Shown piece by piece: positions 25,558 through 36,131 of a DNA stretch of 64,000 nt. Source of the DNA: Micavibrio sp. (GTDB lineage: Bacteria; Pseudomonadota; Alphaproteobacteria; Micavibrionales; Micavibrionaceae). The stretch covers positions 124,001 to 188,000 of the forward strand of contig BQJE01000005.1 in NCBI GenBank assembly GCA_021604545.1, given 5' to 3'. Both the position numbers and the translations under genes were made by a program. The notes below the pieces were generated by a model. It saw nothing but the letters and a program-made list of their open reading frames with translations, searched no databases and was not told the origin of the DNA. The number at the start of each line of letters is the position of its first letter. The first letter of the stretch is position 1.

Positions 25558-26492
25558 ATGCGCCCGTCATGCTGAATGAGGTCATGGAGGCTCTGTCGCC
25601 GGTGGATCAGGGCGTTTATGTCGATGGTACATTTGGAGCTGGCGGCTATACCAAGGCTATTTTGGATAGCGCCGATTGTACCGTTGTGGCTATTGATCGC
25701 GATATTTCAGCAAAGTCACGGGCTGAGGTCTTGAAAGAAAGCTACGGCGATCGCTTTATTTTTATTCATGGTCGCTTTGGTGAGGTCGAAGATCTTTTGC
25801 AGCATGCTGGCTTTAAAAAAGTCGATGGCTTTGTTCTCGATCTTGGTGTGTCGTCAATGCAGCTCGATGAAGCGGAGCGCGGTTTTTCTTTTCGCTTTGA
25901 TGCGCCGCTTGATATGCGCATGGATAATTCCAGTGGTACGGAAACAGCGGCGGATATCGTTAATAGCTATGCGGAAGAAGATTTAGCTGATTTAATTTAC
26001 GAATTCGGGCAGGAGCGACACTCAAGAAAAGTTGCCAAAAAAATTGTTGAGGCGCGTGGCGAAGGACCAATCGAAACCACCGGCGCGCTGGCAGAGCTGG
26101 TGCGTAGTGTCGTGCATAAATCGCCAAAAGATCCAATTGATCAGGCAACCCGCACCTTTCAGGCTTTGCGCATTGCTGTGAATGATGAGCTTGGGGAACT
26201 GGATCGGGCTTTAGAGGCAGCAGAAAATATACTAAAGACCGGTGGTCATCTGGTTGTTGTGTCGTTTCATTCTTTGGAAGATGGTCGGGTTAAAGAGTTT
26301 CTTAAGGATCGTTCAGGTAAGCAGGATCGTGGTTCGCGTCATTTGCCTGATCAGGGGGCAGGCAATCATAGCGTTACGTTTTCTCTTGCTCAAAGAAAAA
26401 CCATCAAGCCAAGCGAGCAGGAAACCAAAGGCAATCCGCGCGCGCGTTCGGCGCGCTTGCGCGCAGGTGTTAGAGTGGAGGCTGCATCATGA
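25551..26492 (+). CDS. rsmH: 16S rRNA m4C1402 methyltransferase RsmH (MraW)
   Basis: A 313-residue SAM-dependent methyltransferase acting on C1402 of 16S rRNA. Motifs: HAPVMLNEV at the N-terminus, VDGTFGAGGYTKAIL (SAM motif I), VDGFVLDLGVSSMQLD, and RTFQALRIAVNDEL near the C-terminal half. It is the first gene of the dcw cluster; the mraZ gene that usually precedes it is absent here. The start at 25551 is the one with family alignment; a frame from 25512 adds 13 residues. It overlaps ftsL by four bases. Confidence 0.96.
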   Translation: MNHAPVMLNEVMEALSPVDQGVYVDGTFGAGGYTKAILDSADCTVVAIDRDISAKSRAEVLKESYGDRFIFIHGRFGEVEDLLQHAGFKKVDGFVLDLGVSSMQLDEAERGFSFRFDAPLDMRMDNSSGTETAADIVNSYAEEDLADLIYEFGQERHSRKVAKKIVEARGEGPIETTGALAELVRSVVHKSPKDPIDQATRTFQALRIAVNDELGELDRALEAAENILKTGGHLVVVSFHSLEDGRVKEFLKDRSGKQDRGSRHLPDQGAGNHSVTFSLAQRKTIKPSEQETKGNPRARSARLRAGVRVEAAS

Positions 26493-26944
26493 AAAGGATG
26501 TGGCGCAAATATTTAACCGTTTTTGTTTTGGCGGGCCTATCCGGGGGGCTTCTTTTGCAGACCAGCCAGAGTGTTCAGCAAGCCGAAGATGAATTGCGCC
26601 GTCTTGAAATAGAAGTTGAAAATGAACGTGAAACCATCCGCGTTCTTCATGCGGAGTGGGCCCACCTTAACCGCCCCGACCGTCTTGAATCATTGGCCGG
26701 GCAATATCTTGAGCTTGTGCCGCCAGACCCCAGTCAAATGCTTATTGATCCTGCCGCGCAGCTTCCTAATCCTTTCGTGCCGGTTATGCCGTCCGTGAAG
26801 CCATCTTATCTGATGAATGCGCAGCCGGTTTCGACGGGCTCCTCGCCTCCTTTATCTGTTGTAAAGCCCAAAACAAAACCTTCAAAGCCGGATGAAAGCT
26901 TTAATGATTTGCTCGATCAAGTCCAAAACGGAGGCGGCGAATGA
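26489..26944 (+). CDS. ftsL: Cell division protein FtsL
   Basis: A 151-residue protein with a short cytoplasmic N-terminus, one transmembrane helix (about 8-25) and a coiled-coil-like stretch (SVQQAEDELRRLEIEVENERETIRVLHAEWAHLNRPDRLE). This is the FtsL/DivIC plan, including the typical W-x-x-L-N-x-P-x-R-L-E motif before the helix ends. The C-terminal 60 residues are Pro/Ser/Lys-rich and longer than in E. coli. The position between rsmH and ftsI, with four-base overlaps on both sides, supports the assignment. In the divisome it forms a complex with FtsB and FtsQ that activates FtsWI. Confidence 0.9.
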   Translation: MKRMWRKYLTVFVLAGLSGGLLLQTSQSVQQAEDELRRLEIEVENERETIRVLHAEWAHLNRPDRLESLAGQYLELVPPDPSQMLIDPAAQLPNPFVPVMPSVKPSYLMNAQPVSTGSSPPLSVVKPKTKPSKPDESFNDLLDQVQNGGGE

Positions 26945-28641
26945 TCCTTAGGCGTTTGCGCATAAACTCTATCAAGATAGCTGGTGAGCGCAGTTTTGCC
27001 ATTGATCAGGCGCGTGGCCGTCTTGTTCTCATTAGTGCCGTTTTTATGCTGTGTTATATGGTGATTGCGGCCCGCGTCATCGATTTGACGGTTATTCAAG
27101 GCCATTTGGGTCATGAGCGCACAGCGTCATTGCAGGACTCACATCCATCAGCGACGGCCATCACCCGCGCCGATGTTGTTGATCGCAACGGCGTGTTGCT
27201 GGCGACCACCTTAAAGATGGCCTCTTTGTATGCTGATCCGGCCCTCATTACAGATGCGGAAAGCACAGCAAAAGGGCTGGTTAAAATTTTCCCCTCACTA
27301 TCCTATGGTGACACCTTACAAAAACTGCAGAGCAAGAAACATTTTGTCTGGGTGCAACGTAATTTGACGCCGCATGAGCAGTATGCGGTGCTGGAACTCG
27401 GCCAGCCCGGTCTCGGTTTTCAGCGCACGGACCGCCGCATTTACCCGCAAGGAGAGCTTAGTTCTCATCTGATTGGTTATACCAATGTAGACAATCACGG
27501 GTTGGCTGGTATTGAGCGTAGCTTCGATCGTTTTTTGGGTGATGGTAAACCGCTCACTCTCACGATTGATATTCGTTTGCAGCATGCTTTGCGCCGTGAA
27601 GTTCAAAAAGCGATGAGTGATTTTACCGCTAAGGCTGGAGTTGGCGTCATCATGGATGTGGCCAATGGCGAAGTTCTGGCCGGTGTGTCACTGCCCGATT
27701 TTGATCCGCATAAAGCGGGCGCGGCTAATTCTGATGCCATCTTTAATCGCCTGTCTCTCGGCGTTTATGAGTTGGGCTCTATGTTCAAGATTTTCTCCAC
27801 AGCGGCATTGTTAGAAACCCACGGCTCGCCGATGTCGACGACGTTCGATGCGCGTGAGCCGTTGAAGGCTGGTCGCTTTACGATCAATGATTACCACGCA
27901 CAAAAACGTATCCTGACCATTCCCGAAGTTTTTATGCATTCATCCAATATCGGCTCGGCTTTGATGGGGTTGGAAGTTGGCACCAAAGTGCTGAAGGATT
28001 TCTATACCGATCTTGGTTTGCTGACACCCATGGAAATTGAAATTTCCGAAGTTGGTAAGCCAATGGTGCCCGATCCCTGGGGTGATGTGAGCACGATGAC
28101 AGCGTCTTACGGTCATGGAGTTGCGACCACGCCGTTTCAGTTGACGTCGGCGGTTTCGACGATCGTCAACGGTGGATTTTTTGTGAAGCCAAAACTTATT
28201 TTGGGGGCGGATAATGATAACAAAAGTGATTTGCGTATTGTCTCGCCGCAAACGGCCGAAAGTATGCGCAAGCTTTTGCGTCTGGTGGTGAGTGACGGCA
28301 CGGGTAAGAACGCTGATGTTCCCGGCTACAGCGTTGGCGGTAAAACCGGCACCGCAGAAAAAATAGGCGCCAAAGGTTACGATCGCAAACGTTTGATATC
28401 ATCATTTGTTGGTGTTTTCCCGATGGAAAATCCACGCTATGCAGTGATGGTGATGGTTGATGAGCCTAAAGGAAACAAGGAAAGTTTTGGTTATGCGACG
28501 GCAGGCTGGGTGGCGGCGCCGGCTGTGGCCCGTGTGGTTTCATCGATGGGCGCTATTTTAGGAATTCCGGTTCGCGCACAAAATGGCGTACCGGAAATCA
28601 GTGCTTCTCTGAAAAAATATGTGAGATTTGAAGATGAATAG
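26941..28641 (+). CDS. ftsI: Septal peptidoglycan transpeptidase FtsI (PBP3)
   Basis: A 566-residue class B penicillin-binding protein with one N-terminal transmembrane helix (about 27-47), a pedestal domain beginning RADVVDRNGVLLATTL, and a transpeptidase domain. Catalytic motifs are SMFK (Ser280), SSN in MHSSNIGSAL, and KTGT at Lys468. It crosslinks septal peptidoglycan in the periplasm together with FtsW. Its length and order match alphaproteobacterial FtsI. It overlaps ftsL by four and murE by eight bases. Confidence 0.96.
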   Translation: MILRRLRINSIKIAGERSFAIDQARGRLVLISAVFMLCYMVIAARVIDLTVIQGHLGHERTASLQDSHPSATAITRADVVDRNGVLLATTLKMASLYADPALITDAESTAKGLVKIFPSLSYGDTLQKLQSKKHFVWVQRNLTPHEQYAVLELGQPGLGFQRTDRRIYPQGELSSHLIGYTNVDNHGLAGIERSFDRFLGDGKPLTLTIDIRLQHALRREVQKAMSDFTAKAGVGVIMDVANGEVLAGVSLPDFDPHKAGAANSDAIFNRLSLGVYELGSMFKIFSTAALLETHGSPMSTTFDAREPLKAGRFTINDYHAQKRILTIPEVFMHSSNIGSALMGLEVGTKVLKDFYTDLGLLTPMEIEISEVGKPMVPDPWGDVSTMTASYGHGVATTPFQLTSAVSTIVNGGFFVKPKLILGADNDNKSDLRIVSPQTAESMRKLLRLVVSDGTGKNADVPGYSVGGKTGTAEKIGAKGYDRKRLISSFVGVFPMENPRYAVMVMVDEPKGNKESFGYATAGWVAAPAVARVVSSMGAILGIPVRAQNGVPEISASLKKYVRFEDE

Positions 28642-30055
28642 CTCGGCACAGGATATAAAAAACTTCAAAGGCTTGACGCAGGACAGCCGTCAGGTGAAGC
28701 CGGGCTATCTCTTTGCGGCCCTGCCGGGAAGCAATGCCGACGGCAGTGCGTATATCAACGATGCTGTGCGCTCTGGCGCGTCTGCCGTTCTTGCGCCGAA
28801 AAATACAGACCTTCCCGCTGGCGTGGAACTTATCACTGATGACAATCCGCGTCGCCGTTTTGCTCTGATGGCGGCGGCATTTTATGAAGGCCAGCCGGAT
28901 TACGTTGCTGCTGTGACCGGCACCAATGGTAAAACATCTGTGGTGCATTTTGCACAACAGCTTTGGGAAGCGATCGGCGTTAAAGCGGCCAGTATCGGTA
29001 CGCTTGGCTTGCATGGTGGTGGTATGGATCGTTCCGGCTCACATACTACGCCTGACCCGGTTTCTTTACATGAAGAGCTGGCAGAACTTTCAAAAGCGGG
29101 CGTTACCCATTTGGCGATGGAGGCTTCCAGTCACGGCCTTGATCAATACCGTCTTGATGGTGTCAAAGTCAAAGTCGCAGGCTTTACCAATCTTTCCCGT
29201 GATCATCTTGATTATCATGAAAGCATGGAAGAATATCTGGCAGCGAAGACGCGGCTGTTTACAGAAATTTTAGGCTCTGATGGTATCGCTGTCCTCAATG
29301 CCGATAGCGATGAATATGATTCCCTTCGCAACGCTAAAGCGTCGCGTATTCTTTCGTATGGTCACAAAGGTGAAGATCTCAAAGTTATATATCTTTCTGC
29401 AACTGCGACAGGTCAGAAAATGCGTCTTGAAATTATAGGGGAGGGTTACGATTTAGAATTTCCTCTCGTCGGAGAGTTTCAATTGATGAACGCGCTCTGT
29501 GCGCTGGGCCTTGTTATCGCCGAAGATCCTGAGAATTCAGAACGCACAAAAAAACTGGTCAAAGCTCTCGAAGATTTAAAGAGTGCGCCGGGTCGTTTGC
29601 AATTGGTGGACGGTCATCCAAGTGGCGCTGCTATCTATGTTGATTATGCTCATACGCCGGATGCGCTCGAGCATGTCTTGAAAGCTTTGCGTCCGCACAC
29701 CAAAAAAAATCTCGCCTGTTTGTTCGGTTGTGGTGGTGATCGTGACAAGGGCAAGCGTCCTTTGATGGGCAATGTGGCAGAAGATTTGGCAGACAGGGTG
29801 ATTGTTACCGATGACAATCCACGTTGGGAAAATCCGGCACAAATCAGGCAGGAAATTTTAGAGACCGCGCCACTGGCGAAAGAAATTGCAGGCCGCGCTG
29901 AAGCTATTCACGAGGCCATTACGGGACTGAACGAAGGCGATGTGTTGGTGATTGCCGGTAAGGGTCACGAGCAGGGACAGATTTTTGGCGATGAAGTAGA
30001 AGATTTTGATGACGTTAAAGTTGCGGTGCAAGTTATTGAGGAGTTAAAGTCATAG
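28634..30055 (+). CDS. murE: UDP-MurNAc-tripeptide synthetase MurE (meso-DAP adding)
   Basis: A 473-residue Mur ligase that adds the third residue of the stem peptide in the cytoplasm. The P-loop is GTNGKTS (about residues 95-101). The central motifs EASSHGLDQYR and NLSRDHLDYHESMEEY are present, and the C-terminal domain has the DNPR motif (about 393) that marks meso-diaminopimelate ligases. The start is ATG 28634; an in-frame TTG lies two codons earlier. The following gene begins one base before its stop ends. Confidence 0.96.
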   Translation: MNSSAQDIKNFKGLTQDSRQVKPGYLFAALPGSNADGSAYINDAVRSGASAVLAPKNTDLPAGVELITDDNPRRRFALMAAAFYEGQPDYVAAVTGTNGKTSVVHFAQQLWEAIGVKAASIGTLGLHGGGMDRSGSHTTPDPVSLHEELAELSKAGVTHLAMEASSHGLDQYRLDGVKVKVAGFTNLSRDHLDYHESMEEYLAAKTRLFTEILGSDGIAVLNADSDEYDSLRNAKASRILSYGHKGEDLKVIYLSATATGQKMRLEIIGEGYDLEFPLVGEFQLMNALCALGLVIAEDPENSERTKKLVKALEDLKSAPGRLQLVDGHPSGAAIYVDYAHTPDALEHVLKALRPHTKKNLACLFGCGGDRDKGKRPLMGNVAEDLADRVIVTDDNPRWENPAQIRQEILETAPLAKEIAGRAEAIHEAITGLNEGDVLVIAGKGHEQGQIFGDEVEDFDDVKVAVQVIEELKS

Positions 30056-31347
30056 TGGTTAATCGCAGCGATATTTTGTGGGACTCCAAAGAAGCGGCGA
30101 TTGTCACCGGTGGTATCAACACCAAAGAATGGATGGCAACTGGCGTTTGCGTGCGCGCTGAAGATATTTGCAAAGGTGATCTGTTTATAGCTTCCGAAGG
30201 CGAAGACCTAAAGAAAGTTATGCGTAAAGGCGCTGTAGCTGCCGTCGTTTCCCATGTGCCGGATGATCTGAAATGTGAAATGCCGCTGCTGAAAGTGGCT
30301 AGCCCCTATGACGCTTTGCGTGATATTGCCCGCGCGGCGCGCTTCCGTAGCCATTCGACAGTTCTGGCGGTGCAGGGACTTGAGATGCGCCAAATGGTCA
30401 ATCAGGCTTTTGGCGTGCTTGGCCCTTCTTACGATGGTGGGCGCATTCTTTCGGTGGGTATGGCCAACATGCCCGAGGATTATGATTTCGGGATTTTCTC
30501 TCTTGCTCCGGCGGTGCGCCCGGACATTGCAATTATTACTGACTCAAAAGGCGGGATCAGCGACCGATTGTTTGAAAATATGCCCAAGACCGGTGCGGTT
30601 ATTCTTAACCGTGATTGTTCGGACTTTTATAATGTTATGGCGCGGGCCAAGGCAGCAGGAATTGAAAGTATTTATAGTTTTGGCATTCATACCGGCGCTG
30701 ATGCGCGCGTGATGGAGCATTTAAGCGCCGCCAACGGCACGCGCCTTTATTTGGATATCCTTGGCGATAAAATTTCCATGGTGATGGATGGCGATGTGCA
30801 TAAAGCAATGGCGGCGGCGGGCGTGCTGTTGGCGGCCAAGATATGCGGGCGCAATATTCGTCAGGCCGCCCGTGTCTGGCAGGTTGGTGAAATTTTGAAA
30901 CCTGGCGGGCCAGATCAAAAGAGCCTTGATCAATCACTGTCTCTTTTCGAATCGCAGGCGGCAAGTTCCGAACAAGCCGTGTTCCGTATTCAGAATTTGA
31001 TCGATCTGGGTTACGGGCGTCAGACAGCGGTTCTCGATAATCTGGCCTTTCCCGATCAGCCGGGCGTCAAAGTGCAAAAGAACGATTTGGCAATACCGCG
31101 CAGAATCGCTAATCTTGATTTTGTTTATGCCTGCAAAGGGGTTTCGACCGTGGCCAACGCGCAAACGGCAATCCGTACGATGCATGCCAAGGCAAAGCTG
31201 GAGACGATTGTAACTGATGTTCTGGCACCCGGAGATTTTGTGGTTTTTGAACAACCGATGAAAAAACAAAAGGCAACACTTGCGGAAGCGTTGCGTCTAA
31301 AGTTACGAAGAAAACAGGGAAGGCAGGTTACCGGGAATGCTCTATAA
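30055..31347 (+). CDS. MurF-like protein lacking the ATP-binding and catalytic motifs (probable pseudoenzyme)
   Basis: This 430-residue protein stands exactly where murF belongs (murE-X-mraY, overlapping both). It still shows MurF-like parts: an N-terminal domain with [14 protein letters not shown], the KASPYDAL-type region and a C-terminal [17 protein letters not shown] that parallels the MurF GDxVLxKGSxxxxME end. But the P-loop is lost: at residues 103-114 it reads [12 protein letters not shown] where TGSxGKT should be. The ELG, AHLExF and DDxYNANP motifs are also not found. The frame is open with normal codon use, so the gene is probably kept for a non-ligase role. A full MurF is encoded at 39490. 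Translation starts at GTG. Confidence 0.8.
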   Translation: MVNRSDILWDSKEAAIVTGGINTKEWMATGVCVRAEDICKGDLFIASEGEDLKKVMRKGAVAAVVSHVPDDLKCEMPLLKVASPYDALRDIARAARFRSHSTVLAVQGLEMRQMVNQAFGVLGPSYDGGRILSVGMANMPEDYDFGIFSLAPAVRPDIAIITDSKGGISDRLFENMPKTGAVILNRDCSDFYNVMARAKAAGIESIYSFGIHTGADARVMEHLSAANGTRLYLDILGDKISMVMDGDVHKAMAAAGVLLAAKICGRNIRQAARVWQVGEILKPGGPDQKSLDQSLSLFESQAASSEQAVFRIQNLIDLGYGRQTAVLDNLAFPDQPGVKVQKNDLAIPRRIANLDFVYACKGVSTVANAQTAIRTMHAKAKLETIVTDVLAPGDFVVFEQPMKKQKATLAEALRLKLRRKQGRQVTGNAL

Positions 31348-32422
31348 TTTTTTAACGCCGCTCGCGGAAGACTACCAGATCTTTAATCTGTTTCGCTACC
31401 TGACTTTCCGTACGGGCGGAGCGATTATGACGGCGTTGATCATCAGCTTTATTATCGCACCGCCAATGATCAAATGGCTTAAGAAAAAGCAAAAAGAAGG
31501 CCAGCCTATCCGCAATGATGGCCCGGAAACGCATTTGAAGAAAGCTGGAACCCCAACAATGGGTGGCTTGATGATTTTAATTTCAGTTAGTATTTCTACG
31601 ATTCTCTGGGCGGATCTTACCAATAAGTTTGTCTGGTATGCGATGATGGTGATGGGTGGGTACGGTCTGATTGGCTTTGCTGATGACTATCTGAAGCTCA
31701 CGAAACGCAATCACAAAGGTCTGCCGGGCAAGGTAAAGTTATTGCTGCAGTTTCTGATCGGTATTGTTGCAACGCTTGGCATCATGGAAACGTTGCCGTC
31801 GGAGATCAGCACGCATGTAGCAATACCGTTCTTTAAAGATTTCTTTATTAACTTGTCATGGTTTTTTATTCCCTGGTGCCTCTTGGTGATGGTTGGTTCG
31901 TCCAATGCTGTGAATTTAACCGATGGCCTTGATGGATTGGCGATTGTACCAGTGGCAATCGCCGCCGCCTGTTTTGGTCTGATCAGTTATCTTGTCGGGA
32001 ATGAGGTTTTCTCCGGTTATCTGCAAATTCCTTACGTTGTAGGCACTGGTGAGCTGGCGATTTTATGTGGCGCACTGATTGGTGGGGCGATGGGTTTTCT
32101 TTGGTTTAATGCACCACCGGCGATGATTTTTATGGGTGATACTGGCTCGCTTGCGATGGGTGGCGTGCTCGGGACGATTGCAATTATCACCAAACATGAG
32201 TTGGTTCTGGCCATCATTGGCGGTCTGTTCGTGCTGGAAACTGTGTCGGTGATTGTGCAGGTTGCCTCGTTTAAGCTTACCGGCAAACGCGTTTTTGCCA
32301 TGGCACCTATTCATCACCATTTCGAGAAAAAGGGTTGGTCCGAGCCGACCGTCGTTATCCGCTTCTGGATTATTGCGGTTATTTTGGCGCTCATCGGACT
32401 GAGCACACTGAAGCTGAGATGA
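31337..32422 (+). CDS. mraY: Phospho-MurNAc-pentapeptide translocase MraY
   Basis: A 361-residue, ten-helix membrane enzyme that makes lipid I from UDP-MurNAc-pentapeptide and undecaprenyl phosphate. Signature regions include [33 protein letters not shown] (Asp-Asp pair), [26 protein letters not shown] and [15 protein letters not shown]. All catalytic residues are intact and the length is normal. It overlaps the MurF-like gene by 11 bases and murD by four. Confidence 0.97.
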   Translation: MLYNFLTPLAEDYQIFNLFRYLTFRTGGAIMTALIISFIIAPPMIKWLKKKQKEGQPIRNDGPETHLKKAGTPTMGGLMILISVSISTILWADLTNKFVWYAMMVMGGYGLIGFADDYLKLTKRNHKGLPGKVKLLLQFLIGIVATLGIMETLPSEISTHVAIPFFKDFFINLSWFFIPWCLLVMVGSSNAVNLTDGLDGLAIVPVAIAAACFGLISYLVGNEVFSGYLQIPYVVGTGELAILCGALIGGAMGFLWFNAPPAMIFMGDTGSLAMGGVLGTIAIITKHELVLAIIGGLFVLETVSVIVQVASFKLTGKRVFAMAPIHHHFEKKGWSEPTVVIRFWIIAVILALIGLSTLKLR

Positions 32423-33750
32423 TCAACGCACAAAATTTTGTTAAAACTCTTGAAGGAAAACCTGTCGCGGTTTTCGGTCTCGGTAAGTCCGGCCTTTCTG
32501 TCATTGCTGCCTTAAGAGAGCTCAGCGTTAAAGTCGAAGCCTGGGACGACAACCCGCAAAGTCACGAAGCGGCGCTACAGCTTGGCGCCGGTGTTATCCC
32601 GCTCGCCGATATGGATCTATCGGATTTTGCTTGTCTTGTTCTGGCGCCCGGCATTCCGTTGCATCATCCCGCGCCGCACCCGGTTGTCATCGCCGCCCAC
32701 CATGCCGGCATCGAAGTTATCGGTGATATTGAAATCTTGCATCGCTGTAGCCATGGTCGTGCCACGATCGGCATTACTGGCACCAACGGCAAATCAACGA
32801 CCACGGCTTTGATTGCTCATATCCTGAACAGTTGCGGCATCAAGGCAGTGTCCGGCGGTAATATTGGCGAACCGGTGATGAGCTTGATGCTCCCACCAAC
32901 AAATGGAGCGCTGGTGCTTGAACTTTCCTCATTTCAGCTTGATCTCTGCCCGAGTTTTACGCCGGATATCGCTGTTCTTTTGAACATCACGCCGGATCAT
33001 CTCGATCGCCACGGCACGATGGAAGAATACATCGCCGTGAAAGAAAAAATATTTGGTGAAAGTGGTGTTGCCATTGTTGCTACCGACGATGATCACACGA
33101 AAAAAATTGCCGCGACCCTCGCAAAAAAAAACCAGCACACTCTATATACGGTGTCGGCACGCGGCGAAGGTTTGCCCGAATGTAATGCACTACAAGGCGC
33201 TCATAACCGCCAGAATATGGCTGCTGCCCTGGCTGTCTGCCGTCATCTTGGTTTGACCGATGAGCAGATTTTTGAAGCGATGAAAAGTTTTCCCGGTCTC
33301 AATCACCGCCAATATTTAACGCGTGTTATTAACGGCGTAGGCTATATCAACGACTCTAAAGCCACCAACGCCGAAGCCGCAGCGCGTGCGCTGGAATGTT
33401 CCCGCAATATTTACTGGATTGTTGGCGGTCGTGCCAAGGAAGGCGGCCTCAAGGGGCTTGAAAATTATATGGACCGCGTCAGTCACGCCTTCGTCATTGG
33501 TGAGTCGATGGATGATTTTTCTGGTTGGCTCAAAAAAAATGGCGTGGATCATAGCTTAAGCGAAAATATGGATGTCGCCGCTGAGCAGGCACACCGTATG
33601 GCGCAAAATGAAAGAGGGCAGCCCGGCGGTGCCGGCACGGTTTTATTGTCTCCGGCTTGTTCATCCTTTGATCAATACACAAATTTTGAACAGCGCGGCG
33701 ATCATTTCACCGCCCTTGTTGCGGCATTTGATGAGGAGGAAGCGGCATGA
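32419..33750 (+). CDS. murD: UDP-MurNAc-L-alanine--D-glutamate ligase MurD
   Basis: A 443-residue Mur ligase adding D-Glu. It begins with a Rossmann-like segment ([17 protein letters not shown]), has the P-loop GTNGKSTT near residue 121, [16 protein letters not shown], and the C-terminal [16 protein letters not shown]. The start at 32419 overlaps the mraY stop (ATGA); a longer frame from 32335 would run deep into mraY. Complete and of normal length. Confidence 0.96.
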   Translation: MINAQNFVKTLEGKPVAVFGLGKSGLSVIAALRELSVKVEAWDDNPQSHEAALQLGAGVIPLADMDLSDFACLVLAPGIPLHHPAPHPVVIAAHHAGIEVIGDIEILHRCSHGRATIGITGTNGKSTTTALIAHILNSCGIKAVSGGNIGEPVMSLMLPPTNGALVLELSSFQLDLCPSFTPDIAVLLNITPDHLDRHGTMEEYIAVKEKIFGESGVAIVATDDDHTKKIAATLAKKNQHTLYTVSARGEGLPECNALQGAHNRQNMAAALAVCRHLGLTDEQIFEAMKSFPGLNHRQYLTRVINGVGYINDSKATNAEAAARALECSRNIYWIVGGRAKEGGLKGLENYMDRVSHAFVIGESMDDFSGWLKKNGVDHSLSENMDVAAEQAHRMAQNERGQPGGAGTVLLSPACSSFDQYTNFEQRGDHFTALVAAFDEEEAA

Positions 33751-34928
33751 AGCTTTTCTCCCGTACCGATCAATCGTTTTTGGGTCGCTGGTGGTGGACG
33801 GTCGATAGGCCGATGCTGGCCGCGTCTCTGGTGCTCATTATATTTGGTGTGGTTTTGGTCACCACCGCCAGCCCGCCGGTGGCTGAACATCTTGGGCTCG
33901 GTCAATATCACTTTTTAAAGCGCCATCTGGTTATGTTGGTTCCGGCGTTGGCGATGATGATTGGTGTTTCGATGCTCGGGCGACGTGATATATGGCGGCT
34001 GGCCAGTGTCATGTTTGTAGGCTGTATTATCGCCCTGATTATAGTGTTACTGACTGGTATGGAGATAAAAGGTGCGCAGCGCTGGATTCATCTCTTCGGT
34101 TTTTCTCTCCAACCCAGTGAATTTATAAAACCGGCTTTTGCTATTGTTGCTGCGTGGCTGATGGCGATGCAAAAGACCAAGGAAAAATTTCCCGGCAATC
34201 ATGTCACGGCAGGCCTTTATGCGTTGGTGCTGATTTTGCTTCTTTTGCAGCCTGATCTTGGTATGACGGTGGTGGTTACAAGTATATGGGTGTCGCAAAT
34301 ATTCTTGGCCGGGTTTCCCTTTCGTATTCTGATCGGTCTTCTTCTCGCCGCCATAGTTGGCTTGACGCTCGCCTATTTCTCCTTTGATCACGTGCAAAGC
34401 CGTATCGATCGTTTTCTTGATCCGGCCAGCGGCGACAACTATCAGGTGCAGCGCTCCCTCGAAGCATTTGAAAATGGCGGGCTGTTTGGCACCGGGCCGG
34501 GGCAGGGCACTGTGAAGCAGCATCTGCCCGATGCCCATGCCGATTTTATTTTTGCCGTGGCTGGAGAGGAACTCGGCTTGTTTTTTATCCTCATTTTGAT
34601 GGCTGTCTTCGCCTTTATTCTGCTGCGTGGCTTTAACCGCCTGATGGATAGTGATGACATGTTTGTCGTGTTGGCGGTCGGTGGGTTGCTGACTATGTTT
34701 GGCCTTCAAGCCATGATTCATATGGGCTCCAGCCTTCATCTTTTGCCTGCCAAGGGCATGACTTTGCCATTTATCAGCTATGGCGGCTCGTCCATTTTAT
34801 CCATGGGTCTATCAATGGGCGTAATTTTGGCGCTAACAAGGCGGCAGATGCGATCGGGGATTGCGCGCGGCGGGGTGTCCGTGCGAAGCTCCCAGTCAGT
34901 AGAAAGATCAGCAGAAGGTAAGGCATGA
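33747..34928 (+). CDS. ftsW: Septal peptidoglycan polymerase FtsW (SEDS family)
   Basis: A 393-residue membrane protein with about ten helices. SEDS motifs are HLVMLVPALAMM, GAQRWIHLFGFSLQPSEFIKPAF, LQPDLGMTVVV, the catalytic-loop region with DHVQSRIDRFLDPASGDNYQVQRSLEAFENGGLFGTGPGQG, and PFISYGGSS near the end. It polymerises glycan strands at the septum and works with FtsI. Four-base overlaps on both sides show tight coupling with murD and murG. Confidence 0.96.
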   Translation: MKLFSRTDQSFLGRWWWTVDRPMLAASLVLIIFGVVLVTTASPPVAEHLGLGQYHFLKRHLVMLVPALAMMIGVSMLGRRDIWRLASVMFVGCIIALIIVLLTGMEIKGAQRWIHLFGFSLQPSEFIKPAFAIVAAWLMAMQKTKEKFPGNHVTAGLYALVLILLLLQPDLGMTVVVTSIWVSQIFLAGFPFRILIGLLLAAIVGLTLAYFSFDHVQSRIDRFLDPASGDNYQVQRSLEAFENGGLFGTGPGQGTVKQHLPDAHADFIFAVAGEELGLFFILILMAVFAFILLRGFNRLMDSDDMFVVLAVGGLLTMFGLQAMIHMGSSLHLLPAKGMTLPFISYGGSSILSMGLSMGVILALTRRQMRSGIARGGVSVRSSQSVERSAEGKA

Positions 34929-36049
34929 GCGATCAACCAAACGAAAAGTCTAAACTCATATTGCTGAGCAGTGGTGGTACCGGTGGGCATATCAGCCCGG
35001 CGCGAGCGTTGGGGCATGACTTAATGTCGCGCGGCTTTCGGGTTGAAATCATGACGGATGAGCGCGGCAAAAAATATGAAACGATGTTTGAGGGTATGAA
35101 AACCCATGTCGTAAAATCCGGCACGCTAGGCAAAGGGCTCCTTGGCAAAATTATGGGGGCCGCCAATCTTGGTATTGGCATAGTGCAGGCGATGAGTCTG
35201 GTGAAGTCCCTTCAGCCCACAATGGTGATTGGTTTTGGTGGTTATCCGTCTGTGCCGGGCGTTTTTGCGGCGCAGAAGCTAAAGATTCCGACGGTCATCC
35301 ATGAGCAAAATGCCATCATCGGCAAAGCCAATGCATTTCTGGCACCGAAGGCCGAGCGCATTGCCTTGTCCCTGCCCAGTGTCACCGGGCTGGATGAAAA
35401 CGATAAAATGCGCAGCGTTGTCACCGGCAATCCGGTGCGTGAAGAAATTGCGGCGCTTTATACCAAACCTTACCCAATCTTGGAGCAGGATGGGGTCTTA
35501 CGAATTTTGGTTCTGGGTGGTTCACAGGCCGCAACGGTTTTCAATGAAGTTTTACCTGAAGCTCTTTCCAGCCTTTCATCTTCTCAAAGGGCTCAGCTTG
35601 AAATCGTTCAGCAGTGTCAGGAAAAGGATATAGATGACGTTAAAAAATCCTATGACGCTGCCGGGATTAAAGCCGAGCTGGCAACTTTTTTTGATGATGT
35701 GGCGGGCGAGCTCGAAAAGGCCCATCTGGTGATTGCCAGATCAGGGGCCAGCACTGTGGCGGAAGTCACCACCGCTGGCCGTCCGGCGATTTTTGTACCG
35801 TATCCGCATCATAAAGATCAGCAGCAAAAGATGAACGCCGATGCGGTGGCCGATACCGGTGGCGCCTGGGTAATGACCGAAAGCGGCTTCACGCCCGAGG
35901 CGATTTTGGCGCGCATTGAAACTTTCCTGCAAAACCCCGAAACCCTGTTCCGCGCCGCCGAAAACGCGCGGAGCTGTGGCAAACCGGACGCCGCCCGCAA
36001 ACTCGGCAACCTCGTCACCGCGATTGCCAGTGGCTGGGGTGATAAATAG
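34925..36049 (+). CDS. murG: Lipid II synthase MurG
   Basis: A 374-residue GT28 glycosyltransferase that adds GlcNAc to lipid I on the inner face of the membrane. Motifs are SSGGTGGHISPARALG (the first G loop), GFGGYPSVPG, HEQNAIIGKAN, LGGSQAATVFNE, and RSGASTVAEVTTAGRPAIFVPYPHHKDQQQKMNA, which forms the UDP-GlcNAc site. It ends the uninterrupted run of overlapping genes; a short orphan gene with its own promoter follows. Confidence 0.96.
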   Translation: MSDQPNEKSKLILLSSGGTGGHISPARALGHDLMSRGFRVEIMTDERGKKYETMFEGMKTHVVKSGTLGKGLLGKIMGAANLGIGIVQAMSLVKSLQPTMVIGFGGYPSVPGVFAAQKLKIPTVIHEQNAIIGKANAFLAPKAERIALSLPSVTGLDENDKMRSVVTGNPVREEIAALYTKPYPILEQDGVLRILVLGGSQAATVFNEVLPEALSSLSSSQRAQLEIVQQCQEKDIDDVKKSYDAAGIKAELATFFDDVAGELEKAHLVIARSGASTVAEVTTAGRPAIFVPYPHHKDQQQKMNADAVADTGGAWVMTESGFTPEAILARIETFLQNPETLFRAAENARSCGKPDAARKLGNLVTAIASGWGDK

Positions 36050-36075
36050 CCCCAAGCGCCTAAAAAATACCCTTC

Positions 36076-36104
36076 TTGACATATTTAACCCAGGCCATTA
36101 CAGT
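36076..36104 (+). promoter_or_regulatory. Sigma70-like promoter of the orphan gene at 36132
   Basis: A perfect -35 TTGACA (36076-36081), 17-bp spacer, and TACAGT (36099-36104, 4 of 6). Transcription would start near 36111, 20 bp before the ATG. It lies just after the murG stop. Confidence 0.62.
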
Positions 36105-36131
36105 CCTTTTCTTTATGAAAAGAGGGTTTTA

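Noticed and set aside
30055..31347. Ordinary functional murF
   Set aside because: The P-loop and other Mur ligase motifs are missing although position and length fit.
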